Assembly (NCBI RefSeq): GCF_040196175.1
Contig: NZ_JBEFNF010000006.1
Coordinates: 62,001-126,000, forward strand
DNA: 64,000 nt
DNA from: Halospina sp040196175
GTDB lineage: Bacteria; Pseudomonadota; Gammaproteobacteria; Pseudomonadales; Oleiphilaceae
Direction: 5' to 3'
Shown: positions 33,178 through 42,138 of the stretch, piece by piece
Layout of the letters: the number at the start of each line of letters is the position of its first letter
Numbering within the stretch: position 1 is the stretch's first letter
Program-made: the position numbers and the translations under genes
Notes under the pieces: generated by a model
Told to the model about the DNA's origin: nothing
What the model saw: only the letters and a program-made list of their open reading frames with translations
Databases searched by the model: none

Positions 33178-33881
33178 CCCAAAATACGCTTCAAGAGGCT
33201 GGAGCCGTTTTCAGTGAAGGCCCTGTTAACAACTTCCGTTTCGTAGCGGTCTGAGCGGTACTTTTCATCATAGATTGAGTCCTCTGTTTCCTGTGAAGCC
33301 AGATAGCCGGATTCATGACCCAGGTGCCAGATCGGGACATTGTGCGATCTGGCATAAACAGCGAACCAGATATCAGCCATATTCCTGGCCTCAAACGCCT
33401 CTATCGGCACCTGGAAGTAACGCGTATCAAACGCCATGACGCCAGTCCCGCCAAAATCAACCTTAAGCGTCTCGGGTTCATGCCTTGCATAACGGTACTT
33501 GTAGGACTTACTGCGATAAAAGCTCCTCACGGGATACTTCCTGAAGGTCCTTCCGTTATAGGTCACCACTCCCAGTTCATCCACTTTTGCGATGGTATCC
33601 CTAACGTAGGTGGGAGGGTAGATGATGTCATCATCGCATGAAAAATAGTAACCCTTGTTCTGCGCCTGAAACAGGAACTTCCCTGCGTCACCAAGGGAAT
33701 TGTCAGAAATCAAGCCATTGATTTTACTGTCCTGGGCATAGGGGTCCGTTTCATACCCATTGAGGCACAGATTGATCTCATCAACTTGATGGTAGAGACT
33801 CTCTATCGTCCTATCCAGCTTCTTTTGCCTTGAAGGCACGGATGCAATATTAGCTGAAATGACCAACTGCCCTACCCCCAT
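33174..33881 (-). CDS. putative glycosyltransferase (GT2-like)
   Basis: This 235-residue protein opens with LVISANIASVPSRQKKLDRT, has a putative nucleotide-sugar site YYFSCDDDIIYPPTYV (acidic triad in place of DxD) and VDFGGTGVMAFDTRYF, the arrangement of small GT-A transferases. It overlaps the end of the next upstream gene by 10 bases and is transcribed with it. The DNA is AT-richer than the neighbouring core genes. The exact family is not certain. Confidence 0.7.
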   Translation of the reverse strand: MGVGQLVISANIASVPSRQKKLDRTIESLYHQVDEINLCLNGYETDPYAQDSKINGLISDNSLGDAGKFLFQAQNKGYYFSCDDDIIYPPTYVRDTIAKVDELGVVTYNGRTFRKYPVRSFYRSKSYKYRYARHEPETLKVDFGGTGVMAFDTRYFQVPIEAFEARNMADIWFAVYARSHNVPIWHLGHESGYLASQETEDSIYDEKYRSDRYETEVVNRAFTENGSSLLKRILG

Positions 33882-34765
33882 AGCTTGCGAAGCGACACTT
33901 CCAACTGACTGAGCAACTTTCGCCAGCCGGTACCTGTCAGAGGGTTATATGCCCATGGCCTGGGCGGTGTTACCGGAACGCACTCCAGGTAATCCTCGGC
34001 GATGGCAATCCGCTCAGGCGTACGCTCCAGTAACTGCCTGCTTTCGGCCTCATCCATGATCCGGAATGGATAGAAACCACACTTCCTTTTCCTTTCCGCA
34101 AGCCGGAGACCAAGTGTCTTTTTCTTTCCTCTATAGGCCGGTACCTCCGGCAACCACATGGCGAAAGGGGCTTTCAGGAACCCCATCGGGGCGCTTAACG
34201 AGCTTGCCTTTCGTTCATTATCCGGCTCCGAACCTTCAAAGCGCCATCCGAGGCTCATAAGCCGATCCGGCTTCGCTATGAAAAGCGCGGAAAAATAGCG
34301 CCCAGCACTGCGTTCGTCTGGCTCGCGAAAGAAAAGCTGGCGTTTTTCGTCAAACTGATAGGAAGCCCCTTTAGCGACACTTCTGCCTCGAGCAAAACAG
34401 GGGCTCAAAAAAGCGATGTCCGGATTCGCGTCAAAGGTGGCTTTGATCTGCTCAACTTCAGCCTCATCTACCCTCCTGACCACCTGGGTGTCATCCTGAA
34501 GAAAGCAAACCAGGCGTTCGTTCCGGCATGCGTCAAGTGCGGCCTGCATATTATTATAGAGGCCCCCAAGACGCCCCATGGAGGTTTTCCCGGACCTCTT
34601 TACCGGATACTTCTCTGAGAGCCGATCAAGTATTTCCACCGTTTCGGCATCATCACTATCATCATCAAAAATGAGAATATCAGCGCTGGGAACGCAACGC
34701 TCTATGGAATCCACACAGTTGGCGAGGAAACGGCCACGATTGAATGAAAAGATGCAGAAAAACAC
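33872..34765 (-). CDS. putative family 2 glycosyltransferase
   Basis: This 297-residue protein opens with FFCIFSFNRGRFLANCVDSI and DILIFDDDSDDAETVEIL, a recognisable GT2 start, followed by LVCFLQDDTQVVRRVD where the DxD motif falls. A basic C-terminal part (YRGKKKTLGLRLAERKRKCG) may contact membrane lipid. It is the second gene of a leftward trio and overlaps the third by 10 bases. Acceptor and donor are unknown. Confidence 0.75.
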   Translation of the reverse strand: MFFCIFSFNRGRFLANCVDSIERCVPSADILIFDDDSDDAETVEILDRLSEKYPVKRSGKTSMGRLGGLYNNMQAALDACRNERLVCFLQDDTQVVRRVDEAEVEQIKATFDANPDIAFLSPCFARGRSVAKGASYQFDEKRQLFFREPDERSAGRYFSALFIAKPDRLMSLGWRFEGSEPDNERKASSLSAPMGFLKAPFAMWLPEVPAYRGKKKTLGLRLAERKRKCGFYPFRIMDEAESRQLLERTPERIAIAEDYLECVPVTPPRPWAYNPLTGTGWRKLLSQLEVSLRKLWG

Positions 34766-34798
34766 GTGCTACTCCCTAGAGGCAGGCCTTATGAAAGG

Positions 34799-35728
34799 CT
34801 ATTTGCGTTCCCGGTACCATGACTGCAGCAGCCGCAACGCGGTTCGGAGCCGTTTATGGGTTTCTCCCCCGGAGTAGCGGCCTTTCTGGACATGCCGTAT
34901 ACGATAGACGCCCGGAATCTGGATAGGGCTCCCTTGAGTCCGAACCAGCCAACGAAACGCCCGGTCCTCATGGGCCTTCCTCCAACGGTCCGCCGGCGTC
35001 TGGTACAGCCTCAGCGAGCGGCAATACCCCACCGCCCGACAAACGTCACCATGGGTAACCTGTAGCGGGCCGGTCGCACGAGAGGGATAATGGGCCGTAA
35101 AGGCATGGTCATCGACATCCACGAGCGAGGGTTGCCCTGCGCCCTGCTGCAACATGGGATTATCTTCCCGCAAAAGCTCAGAACACCGTTCTTCCGCAGG
35201 GTACAACAAGGCATCGCGACGACCCTGCAACTGCTCAGCCAGGGCATCAAAGCACCCATCGCGAAACATCAGATCACAGTCCGTGAACCAGACCCAGTCC
35301 GCCTGTGTATTCAGCGCGGCCTGGTTACGACCGATGCCACGTCGAAACAGCTCTTCCTTACGGTAGGGAACCCAGTTCCAGGTCACATTGGGAACATCCT
35401 GTTGCTCAAAGAACGCCAGTAGCCGCTTTGTCTGTTCATCCTCGGGGCTATAGCAAACCGTCATGGTGACATGAAGCCCGGAACCGGAAGGGGGATAATG
35501 AACCAACGAACTCAGCTGGTAGATCAAAAAATGGGCGTACTGCCAGCAATGGCTGACCACCTCCAGTTTGAGCGGCCCGGTCCGGGCAGCGCGCTGAGAT
35601 GGTTCGGGGAGATTTGGCTCAAACCAGCGTGCCGGCACCCAGCCTTTGGCTGCCAGACGGTAGAACCAGAGTACAAAATAGGCGTAGAGGCCTTTTAATC
35701 GAGAGCCCATAGGAGACCGTTGCGCCAC
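34799..35728 (-). CDS. family 2 glycosyltransferase
   Basis: This 309-residue GT-A protein has KLEVVSHCWQYAHFLIYQLS at the start of the fold, RGIGRNQAALNTQADWVWFT and the DxD motif in WFTDCDLMFRDG. The last 60 residues are basic (HVQKGRYSGGETHKRLRTAL). The start is uncertain: GTG 35728 and ATG 35710 are both possible and neither has a clear Shine-Dalgarno. It leads the leftward trio ending at 33174. The 190 bases upstream, to the divergent GT4 gene, presumably carry both promoters, though I see no clear boxes. Confidence 0.8.
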   Translation of the reverse strand: MAQRSPMGSRLKGLYAYFVLWFYRLAAKGWVPARWFEPNLPEPSQRAARTGPLKLEVVSHCWQYAHFLIYQLSSLVHYPPSGSGLHVTMTVCYSPEDEQTKRLLAFFEQQDVPNVTWNWVPYRKEELFRRGIGRNQAALNTQADWVWFTDCDLMFRDGCFDALAEQLQGRRDALLYPAEERCSELLREDNPMLQQGAGQPSLVDVDDHAFTAHYPSRATGPLQVTHGDVCRAVGYCRSLRLYQTPADRWRKAHEDRAFRWLVRTQGSPIQIPGVYRIRHVQKGRYSGGETHKRLRTALRLLQSWYRERK

Positions 35729-35916
35729 TCATAGAGCGTTTTTAGCGAGGGCTGATGGTAGCACGCTGATTACCCGTGCGACAGCTTCCCCGTTGGCCGC
35801 CGTAATCCCCTCCAGGTCGTTGATGGTTCCCGATCAACCGGCATGCGCCTAGAATGGGATACCGTTGCACTGTCACTCATCGGCGAAACCCATCTTCAAG
35901 CGATGGTCCAGGGGGA

Positions 35917-37071
35917 ATGCCAGCGTTGTTCACAAGAAAACACAACCGAACGCAATTCGGCTTGGTGAATTGCATGAATAACCGGGGCCTGGGAACCGAA
36001 TCCCGTCTTTTGCGGGATTTTTTCAAGGCCCATTTCCCCGATGTCGATTTTCAGATCTACCAGATCCCGGCAGGACGCAAAGGGAAGGATTTTGACGCCA
36101 CATGGCACACCAAGCGTTCATTCCTGAGATGGCTGAACAGCAAGGACGTGGTGATGACGATTGAGCAGTTCATGCCCAACCTCTTTCAGGCCTGCCGTGA
36201 ACGTGGCATTCGTACCATATGGCGCCCCAACCACGAATGGATCCCCCCCCACTATGGGCCGGAAGACTTCCGCCAGGTGGACATCATCATGGCGCCACAG
36301 CATGCCTGCGCCGACTTGCTGGAACAGCACTTCGGGCTCAGGAACGTCGTCCGGAACCCCTGGATTACCGAGCTTCCGATCCAAGAGAAACAGCCTTCAC
36401 GGGACAAAATCTTGTTCCTGTTCAATGCTGGTCGCGGCGGGCTTGGCGAACGGCGTAACCATCAGGTGGTAATAGACGCGTTCAGCAAGGTGCTCGCCGA
36501 GAGAGACGATATCCACTTCACCCTGAAAACCCAGACGGACCTTGATGTCTCTCCCTTGGCGCCATTTCGGGGGGAAAGCTTTACCTATAGCCACAGGAAC
36601 ACCTCCTACAGGAAGAACCTGGCCTATTACCGCTCCGCCGACTTTTCCGTGGCGCCTTCAAAATGGGAAGGGGTTGGCTTCGCCATCCTTGAAAGCCTTT
36701 ATTGCGGTACCCCCGTGCTCACTACGGACGCCCCGCCCATGAACGAATGGGTTCGGCACCGGGAGACCGGTTACCTGGTGCCTGCAACCTACCCGGATCT
36801 GGCACTCCCCATTCCCCATGACCGGATTAACCTCAAAGGCGTCAACTGGGTCCGGGCAGCACTTTGCGAAGTGAATGACGTAGTCGAGGGGATTCACTGG
36901 CTCGCTGATAACAAAGACAGCGTTTATGAGCAATTCAATAGCATTAACGGCCGCGAGTTGGCGCAGCGCCAATCGGATTTCATTGCCTGTTTTCGGGCGT
37001 TGATTGATAACGGGTTTCAGCTAGATCGCGCTGAAGCCGGAACCAGATCCTCAACTTCCGCCATAGATTGA
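35917..37071 (+). CDS. family 4 (GT-B) glycosyltransferase
   Basis: This 384-residue GT-B enzyme has FGLVNCMNNRGLGTESRLLR in the N-terminal acceptor domain, and the C-terminal donor domain has FLFNAGRGGLGERRNHQVVI and the EX7E motif in APSKWEGVGFAILESLYCGT followed by PVLTTDAPPMNEW. An in-frame ATG at 35854 would add 21 residues; 35917 gives a more normal N terminus, and TTG 35926 is also possible with AGGGGGA before it. Its last 92 bases overlap the convergent glycerophosphotransferase-like gene. Confidence 0.82.
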   Translation: MPALFTRKHNRTQFGLVNCMNNRGLGTESRLLRDFFKAHFPDVDFQIYQIPAGRKGKDFDATWHTKRSFLRWLNSKDVVMTIEQFMPNLFQACRERGIRTIWRPNHEWIPPHYGPEDFRQVDIIMAPQHACADLLEQHFGLRNVVRNPWITELPIQEKQPSRDKILFLFNAGRGGLGERRNHQVVIDAFSKVLAERDDIHFTLKTQTDLDVSPLAPFRGESFTYSHRNTSYRKNLAYYRSADFSVAPSKWEGVGFAILESLYCGTPVLTTDAPPMNEWVRHRETGYLVPATYPDLALPIPHDRINLKGVNWVRAALCEVNDVVEGIHWLADNKDSVYEQFNSINGRELAQRQSDFIACFRALIDNGFQLDRAEAGTRSSTSAID

Positions 37072-38068
37072 GCGGCTTGGAGGCAAGATGGCTGTGCTCC
37101 TTTGCCAGGAAACGGTCAACTGCTTCAAGAACCCGCTCACTTGAACAGCCATCCGCAAAACTGTGCAGTTCCCGGCAGTAGGCCCGCATAGCGGCGACGA
37201 GGTGTTCCGGTCGCTGCAGGGCCCGCTTCAGGGCAGGCTCAACCTCGGATGCCTCCCCCACGTCAATCAACCAGGGCCCCGGCATGCGGGTATTGAGGGT
37301 AACCACCGGGCGATCAAGGAACATGAATTCAAACATGATGGAGGATGTATCACAGAGCATCACATCCGCCATGGGAAGGGTTGCGATCAGGTCTTCGTCA
37401 CTTTCAATGAAGGTCAGGTTGGGGCCTGACAGAGCCCGGTAGCGCGCCACCCATTCCGGGTCCATCTTGGGGTGCAGCGTGACCAGTAAATGCCAGCGGC
37501 CGGAATCGGCCATGCGGGCAATCTCGTCATACAGTGCCGGGGCGGCTGTTACGCTGCGGCTGAAGGTGGAGGCGAAGAATACGGTCGGTCTGTCGCTGCT
37601 CTCCGCGGGGCCCGGGCTCTCAGCCTCCTTCAGCAGCGGGTCCAGCTTGGGCCAGCCGGTATGAGCCACGGAGAAGAATCCCTTCTCCCGGGCCAGCTCC
37701 TGGAAACGTTCAGTGTCTCCCTCGGCATGGGTGCAGTACAGGTCGAACCAGCCGCGGATCCGGTAGTGGTCGCTCTCCGCCTCGGTCTCGTGGCCCCGCT
37801 TGTTTCGTGCCAGACCGTGGAACACCTCCACCTTGATGCCCGGAAAGAACCAGGGTACCCAGTCGCCCGGCACAAAGGTGGCGACCGCGCCGTACGCCAT
37901 GACCTCCCGCACCGTCTCCAGCCTCAACTCGTCCTCCCGCAGTGGAGCCGTGCTGCACCCGGCCACGAACCACGCGACCTCGTCCCCACGTGCACGAATG
38001 GTCTCCTGGAGGGGGCGCAGGATGGAGTAGGAATAGGGCTGGTTCACGAAGAACAGATAGCGCGCCAT
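36980..38068 (-). CDS. CDP-glycerol:glycerophosphate glycerophosphotransferase-like protein (TagB/TagF family)
   Basis: This 362-residue GT-B-like protein opens with RYLFFVNQPYSYSILRPLQE. Its C-terminal half has TLHPKMDPEWVARY, TFIESDEDLIATLPMADVML and CDTSSIMFEFMFLDRPVVTL, the signature of CDP-glycerol glycerophosphotransferases. In Gram-negative bacteria such enzymes add glycerol- or ribitol-phosphate, or related units, to surface glycans. The start at 38068 overlaps the stop of the GT90 gene (TGATG). The open frame continues upstream to 38122, but the coupled start gives a standard N terminus. Confidence 0.82.
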   Translation of the reverse strand: MARYLFFVNQPYSYSILRPLQETIRARGDEVAWFVAGCSTAPLREDELRLETVREVMAYGAVATFVPGDWVPWFFPGIKVEVFHGLARNKRGHETEAESDHYRIRGWFDLYCTHAEGDTERFQELAREKGFFSVAHTGWPKLDPLLKEAESPGPAESSDRPTVFFASTFSRSVTAAPALYDEIARMADSGRWHLLVTLHPKMDPEWVARYRALSGPNLTFIESDEDLIATLPMADVMLCDTSSIMFEFMFLDRPVVTLNTRMPGPWLIDVGEASEVEPALKRALQRPEHLVAAMRAYCRELHSFADGCSSERVLEAVDRFLAKEHSHLASKPLNLWRKLRIWFRLQRDLAETRYQSTPENRQ

Positions 38069-39036
38069 CAGGCCTCGACCTTCTCGAAATAGCGCCTCAT
38101 GACCAGCAGCGAGATCAGCCATTCGCGGCGTGTGTCCATGAAGCGGGCCACATGGGCCTGTGCGTTGCGGATGATGGCTTCGGCCGCCTCCGGATGGGCA
38201 TTGTAGTAGCGGATTTGCTCTTCCAGATCCGAATGGTCATCCGCCAGGCAGGCGTAGTGCACATCGGGTTCCAGCGCTCCCTCCATGAACCAGGTCTCGT
38301 AACGGGGCCGACGCATCAGGCACAGGGAATTGGAGGCGAGGATCCATTTCAGGTTGGTGGCCACATCGTTCCCTTCAATGCTCACGATGTAGCGGTAGCC
38401 AAGCTGTTCCGAGGCCGGCATGAATCCCGTATGCCAGGGCTTGCCGATCGACTCCTCATGGTTGCAGCCGACATCACAGAGCGGGCTGTCATGATAGCGC
38501 TCGAGAAAGGCCTTCCGTTGGGGCTGGCTGCCCTTGCCCCGCCAGATGGCAATGGGCTCTTTATCCCGGAATTCCTGATGATCCGGCACCATGAAGTAAT
38601 GGCGAACCTGGTTGAGCTTGAGCAGCACGGAGTTGGCGTTCTCTCCGGCTGGCGCAACAGGGCGGCTTTTCACGAAACTCGGGTATTCCGGTATCCAGGT
38701 CACATCCCCGAACTCATAGCGGAAGGGGCGGTCATCCGGAAGGCACCTGAGCAGGCGCTTGAAGTCGAGATAGTAAGCGGATCGCTGGCCCCGGCGTGAG
38801 AACTGCTGTGGCCGTATCGCCTCGGGGCCTGGATTGAACGGTGCTTCCAGCCGGTTGTACCAGGCCACCCGCGCCTCCACCTCCGCCTTCGCTTCCGGCT
38901 CCAGCGCCGCGTATTCCTCCATCAGGCGCTGCCCGTGCCACAACCAGTAGGAGCGGGGTACCAACAGGTCGAACAGTGCGGTGAGGTAATAGCCCAGCTT
39001 GTGCAGATTCCGTTCATACCGGGTCGTCAACTTCAT
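38068..39036 (-). CDS. family 90 (CAP10/LpsA-like) glycosyltransferase
   Basis: This 322-residue protein matches the CAP10/GT90 lipopolysaccharide-modifying family: FRYEFGDVTWIPEYPSFVKS, IAIWRGKGSQPQRKAFLERY, and GYRYIVSIEGNDVATNLKWI with SNSLCLMRRPRYETWFMEG. In Gram-negative bacteria these add glucosyl, xylosyl or related residues to the core. It overlaps kdkA by 4 bases upstream and the glycerophosphotransferase-like gene downstream, making a coupled kdkA-GT90-TagF-like operon. Confidence 0.9.
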   Translation of the reverse strand: MKLTTRYERNLHKLGYYLTALFDLLVPRSYWLWHGQRLMEEYAALEPEAKAEVEARVAWYNRLEAPFNPGPEAIRPQQFSRRGQRSAYYLDFKRLLRCLPDDRPFRYEFGDVTWIPEYPSFVKSRPVAPAGENANSVLLKLNQVRHYFMVPDHQEFRDKEPIAIWRGKGSQPQRKAFLERYHDSPLCDVGCNHEESIGKPWHTGFMPASEQLGYRYIVSIEGNDVATNLKWILASNSLCLMRRPRYETWFMEGALEPDVHYACLADDHSDLEEQIRYYNAHPEAAEAIIRNAQAHVARFMDTRREWLISLLVMRRYFEKVEA

Positions 39037-39764
39037 GGGTGACCCGCTCCTTCACTGTAGCCCGCAAGAACATGCTCCCAGGCTGTGTCCAGCCCCAGTG
39101 GCGAGTCAGTCCAGTCCAGCTTCAAAAGTGACCGGTGAAAGCGGTCCAGGTTGCCACGCTGCCAGCGTGCCCCCGTAATGCCGCGCGCCCGCTGTCGCCC
39201 CTTGTCGAAATCAATCACGTAGACCGAGCCATTAACCCAGAGGATATTGAAGGCGTTGAGATCCGCATGATCGATGCCCTCGTCATGAAACCTGCGGACC
39301 GTTCGGCCCACCGCTTCCCAGTGTTCCGCTGCCAGGGTACCGAGCACGGATGGCAATGGCTGGGCGGATTCCAGCCGCTCCACCAGGATCGCCGCCCGGT
39401 AGAATACCCCCGCCCGCGGCCAGAAAGCAGCAGCCACCGGCGCTGGAACAGGCAGCCCCCGTTCGACCATGCGCTGAAGCAGTTCAAATTCCGCAAAGGC
39501 CCGGCTCTGGGCAACCCCGGTGCGGACATAGGCATCCCTGGAAAGATGGGCCATAAGCCCACCGCGCTGGTAGAACCGCAACACCAGTTCACCACCCGGC
39601 GCCGTCACGAACCAGGCACCACCCCGGCCGCCCGCGTCCACCGGCCGTGCAGCGCTTCCCCAGGCATCGGGTCGGAACCAATCAGTGTTGAATGAAGGCG
39701 ACCAGACGGCGCTCACCCGGAAACGGGCACCATCATCGCCGAAAAAGTCTGAGGAATGGCTCAT
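39033..39764 (-). CDS. kdkA: 3-deoxy-D-manno-octulosonic acid (Kdo) kinase
   Basis: This 243-residue protein-kinase-fold enzyme of the KdkA family phosphorylates Kdo in the LPS inner core at O-4. It has the catalytic loop GIDHADLNAFNILW and the metal-binding VYVIDFDKGRQR, and the N-terminal GGRGGAWFV glycine-rich loop. KdkA is found in bacteria with a single phosphorylated Kdo, as in Haemophilus. It is the first gene of the kdkA-GT90-glycerophosphotransferase operon and stands divergent to the GT9 gene. Confidence 0.92.
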   Translation of the reverse strand: MSHSSDFFGDDGARFRVSAVWSPSFNTDWFRPDAWGSAARPVDAGGRGGAWFVTAPGGELVLRFYQRGGLMAHLSRDAYVRTGVAQSRAFAEFELLQRMVERGLPVPAPVAAAFWPRAGVFYRAAILVERLESAQPLPSVLGTLAAEHWEAVGRTVRRFHDEGIDHADLNAFNILWVNGSVYVIDFDKGRQRARGITGARWQRGNLDRFHRSLLKLDWTDSPLGLDTAWEHVLAGYSEGAGHP

Positions 39765-39943
39765 CGGGGCTGCCCTGATCGGATTCGCTCGCGTCGATTT
39801 CCTGCGGGAAATGGGACGTCACAGGCATACTGCGTTATGATATGCCTTCGTTGATGCAGATGGGTGATGGTGCGCCCGCTGCCTGCGGCATTCTAGCAAG
39901 CAACAATCAGACGACTCCAACCCGGGCCAGTCCGACCTAATCC

Positions 39944-41011
39944 ATGCTGAATGATTCAGCCGGCACATCCGTCAACTCCATCTGCATCCTCCGCCTTTCC
40001 GCGATCGGCGACGTCACGCATGTACTGCCGGTCATACACAGCCTGCAGAAACAGATGCCCGGCGTACGCATCACCTGGATCATCGGTAAGATGGAAGCGC
40101 GCCTGCTCGAGGGGCTGCCCGGTGTCGAGTTTATTGTATTCGACAAGAGCGCCGGTCTGCGTGGTTACATTGACCTCTGGCGTCAGCTGCGGGGCCGGCG
40201 GTTTGATGTACTGTTCCACATGCAGGTGGCACTGCGCGCCAATATTGCAGCCCTGCTTGTGCCAGCGAGCACCCGGGTTGGCTACGACCGCGAGCGCAGC
40301 AAGGACCTCCACGGCCTGTTCATCAACCAGCGTATCCCCAGAAGAAGCGGGCAGCACGTGCTTGACTGCCTGGCCAGCTTCCCTACGGCCCTGGGGCTCA
40401 AACCAGCGGAACCCGAGTGGCACCTCCCGGTTGCCGAAACGGACAACGCATTTGCGGACCGTGTACTGGACCCTGCCCGCCCGAACCTGGTGATCAGCCC
40501 CGTTGCCAGCCATGAGCTCCGGAACTGGCCTACACAACGGTATGCGGCGCTGGCGGATTACGCGGTACACCAGTACGGGGTACGCATCATCCTGGTCGGT
40601 GGTCCTTCGGAACAGGACCGGCAGTACTGTCAGGCGATCGAAGAAGCAATGCAGGAAGAGGTGCTCAACCTCTGCGGGCAGGACACCCTGAAACAGCTCG
40701 CGGCCCTCATGGCCCGGGCGGATCTTGTCATTGCCCCGGATACCGGACCGGCGCATATCGCCAACGCCATGGGCACCGACGTTCTGGGGCTCTTTGCCAG
40801 CTCCAATCCATACCGCTCAGGTCCCTATAACTCAATTGAGTGGTGCGTTAACCGTTACCCACAGGCATTGGAGCGCTTTACCGGCAAGCGGGTCGAGAGC
40901 GCCCGTTGGGGCGCCAAGGCAGAGTTCAACGGCGCCATGGAACTGATAACCGTTGACGACGCCACCGCCATGCTTGACCACTGGATGGCCCGGCGCCGTC
41001 AGACTGCCTGA
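39944..41011 (+). CDS. family 9 glycosyltransferase (heptosyltransferase type)
   Basis: This 355-residue GT-B enzyme of the ADP-heptose:LPS heptosyltransferase family has ICILRLSAIGDVTHVLPVIH, then SHELRNWPTQRYAALADYAV, IILVGGPSEQD and LVIAPDTGPAHIANAMGTDV. The Asp near residue 18 (AIGD) is the catalytic-base position of WaaC/WaaF. It is probably heptosyltransferase I or a related core enzyme; I do not assign which. The 180-base gap to kdkA holds the divergent promoters, with AT-rich bases around 39835-39850. Confidence 0.9.
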   Translation: MLNDSAGTSVNSICILRLSAIGDVTHVLPVIHSLQKQMPGVRITWIIGKMEARLLEGLPGVEFIVFDKSAGLRGYIDLWRQLRGRRFDVLFHMQVALRANIAALLVPASTRVGYDRERSKDLHGLFINQRIPRRSGQHVLDCLASFPTALGLKPAEPEWHLPVAETDNAFADRVLDPARPNLVISPVASHELRNWPTQRYAALADYAVHQYGVRIILVGGPSEQDRQYCQAIEEAMQEEVLNLCGQDTLKQLAALMARADLVIAPDTGPAHIANAMGTDVLGLFASSNPYRSGPYNSIEWCVNRYPQALERFTGKRVESARWGAKAEFNGAMELITVDDATAMLDHWMARRRQTA

Positions 41012-41018
41012 GCCTCCA

Positions 41019-41417
41019 TCAGCGGCTGTAATCGCGATAGGATTTCTCTTCCACGAAACGTGACCCCAGGGTGAGGTTGACCCGTTTCTTGAGCGCCGCG
41101 CGCTCGTCGTTGGTGAAATAGACCGAGCGGGCCAGCTCAATAAAGCGCTCACCGAAGCGCCCCGCAGCCTCCTCTTCCCGGATAGCGTCCTCAATCTCCC
41201 AGAGTTTCTCGTTGACCGCCTTCAGCTCCCGGCGCTCCGCAGCAACACGGTCGGGCTCCGTAATAGCCTCCTGCCAGTGCTGGCTCAATGCTTCGAGTTC
41301 CGTGTGCACGTGTTGGAGCTTGTCCGCATCCTCGATCCGCTCAGACTTGATCTCGAGGATGGTGATCTTATCCAGTACTTCACCAAAGGAAACCGGTATC
41401 CGGATCGTGTCAGTCAT
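41019..41417 (-). CDS. DUF6165-family protein
   Basis: This 132-residue protein starts MTDTIRIPVSFGEVLDKITI and continues LEIKSERIEDADKLQHVHTE, then VYFTNDERAALKKRVNLTLG, which I recognise as DUF6165. It is cytosolic, mostly helical and highly charged. It often lies next to LPS core genes, as here, tail-to-tail with the GT9 gene 7 bases away. The open frame extends upstream to 41819, but only from 41417 does it match the family. Function unknown. Confidence 0.88.
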   Translation of the reverse strand: MTDTIRIPVSFGEVLDKITILEIKSERIEDADKLQHVHTELEALSQHWQEAITEPDRVAAERRELKAVNEKLWEIEDAIREEEAAGRFGERFIELARSVYFTNDERAALKKRVNLTLGSRFVEEKSYRDYSR

Positions 41418-41466
41418 TGGCGTTCTGTCGCACCCCTGATGGCATGAAATCGAGCGCAGCAGTCTA

Positions 41467-42027
41467 TCATCCGTTGCCCGCCTTTGGTTCATCAGCCAGT
41501 GACAGATGCGAAACATCCGGCGCCGGCGGCTCGGGCTTTTCCTCTTCAGCTCCGAGATCCTCGCCGGGCGGCGCCACCGACCATTCATCCAGGTGCTCGA
41601 AAACGGGTTCCGGTTCCTCCCGTGTGTCCCCCAGCCGCTCGCCCGGAGCGCCCAGGCTGAGATCCGAGCCGGCCAGAATGGAATCCACCTTCTCACCCGC
41701 CACCGGCAGCCGGTCACCCGGTTCCACGGCCACATCGCCGCCTGCAGGCGATGGGTCACGGCCCTCATCCGAGCGGGCTTGTGGTTGCTCCACCGTCCCG
41801 GCCTGCTGCATGGGCTCAATATGCGCCACCAGCCCGTTCTTCTTCATGGCGGCCTGATACTTGTGCGCCGTGGCCTCATCAAGACGGTTTCTGATCACCA
41901 CACGCTCGCCGGAGAACATCTTGTCCAGCTGGGCATCATTGGCCTTGAACAGACCCTGCGCCCTCTGCCGCGCCTGCTGCTCATCCAGGCCGGATTCCCA
42001 TTGCCCGCGAAATACCAGTTGATACAT
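41467..42027 (-). CDS. uncharacterised protein with an N-terminal YxLVFxG domain and acidic Pro-rich tail
   Basis: This 186-residue protein opens with YQLVFRGQWESGLDEQQARQ and KMFSGERVVIRNRLDEATAH, then KYQAAMKKNGLVAHIEPM. This 70-residue module also occurs in pseudomonad membrane-associated hypothetical proteins. The rest is low-complexity, acidic and proline-rich (EEPEPVFEHLDEW, EEEKPEPPAPDVS) and likely disordered. It has no signal or membrane helix. Function unknown. Confidence 0.75.
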   Translation of the reverse strand: MYQLVFRGQWESGLDEQQARQRAQGLFKANDAQLDKMFSGERVVIRNRLDEATAHKYQAAMKKNGLVAHIEPMQQAGTVEQPQARSDEGRDPSPAGGDVAVEPGDRLPVAGEKVDSILAGSDLSLGAPGERLGDTREEPEPVFEHLDEWSVAPPGEDLGAEEEKPEPPAPDVSHLSLADEPKAGNG

Positions 42028-42138
42028 AGCATCTGCCTGTTGTTGCGTGTGTCTGTTTCACAGCATAGCGCACATGGGGCCTGTGATCGCTGTATCACGG
42101 TAGAAACTGAAACGTAAAAACGCTGTCAAACCGGCTGC

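Noticed and set aside
34770..34805. AAGGC/GCCTT hairpin between two glycosyltransferase genes as a terminator
   Set aside because: The stem is short and imperfect, it includes the stop codon of the upstream gene, and no T-run follows.
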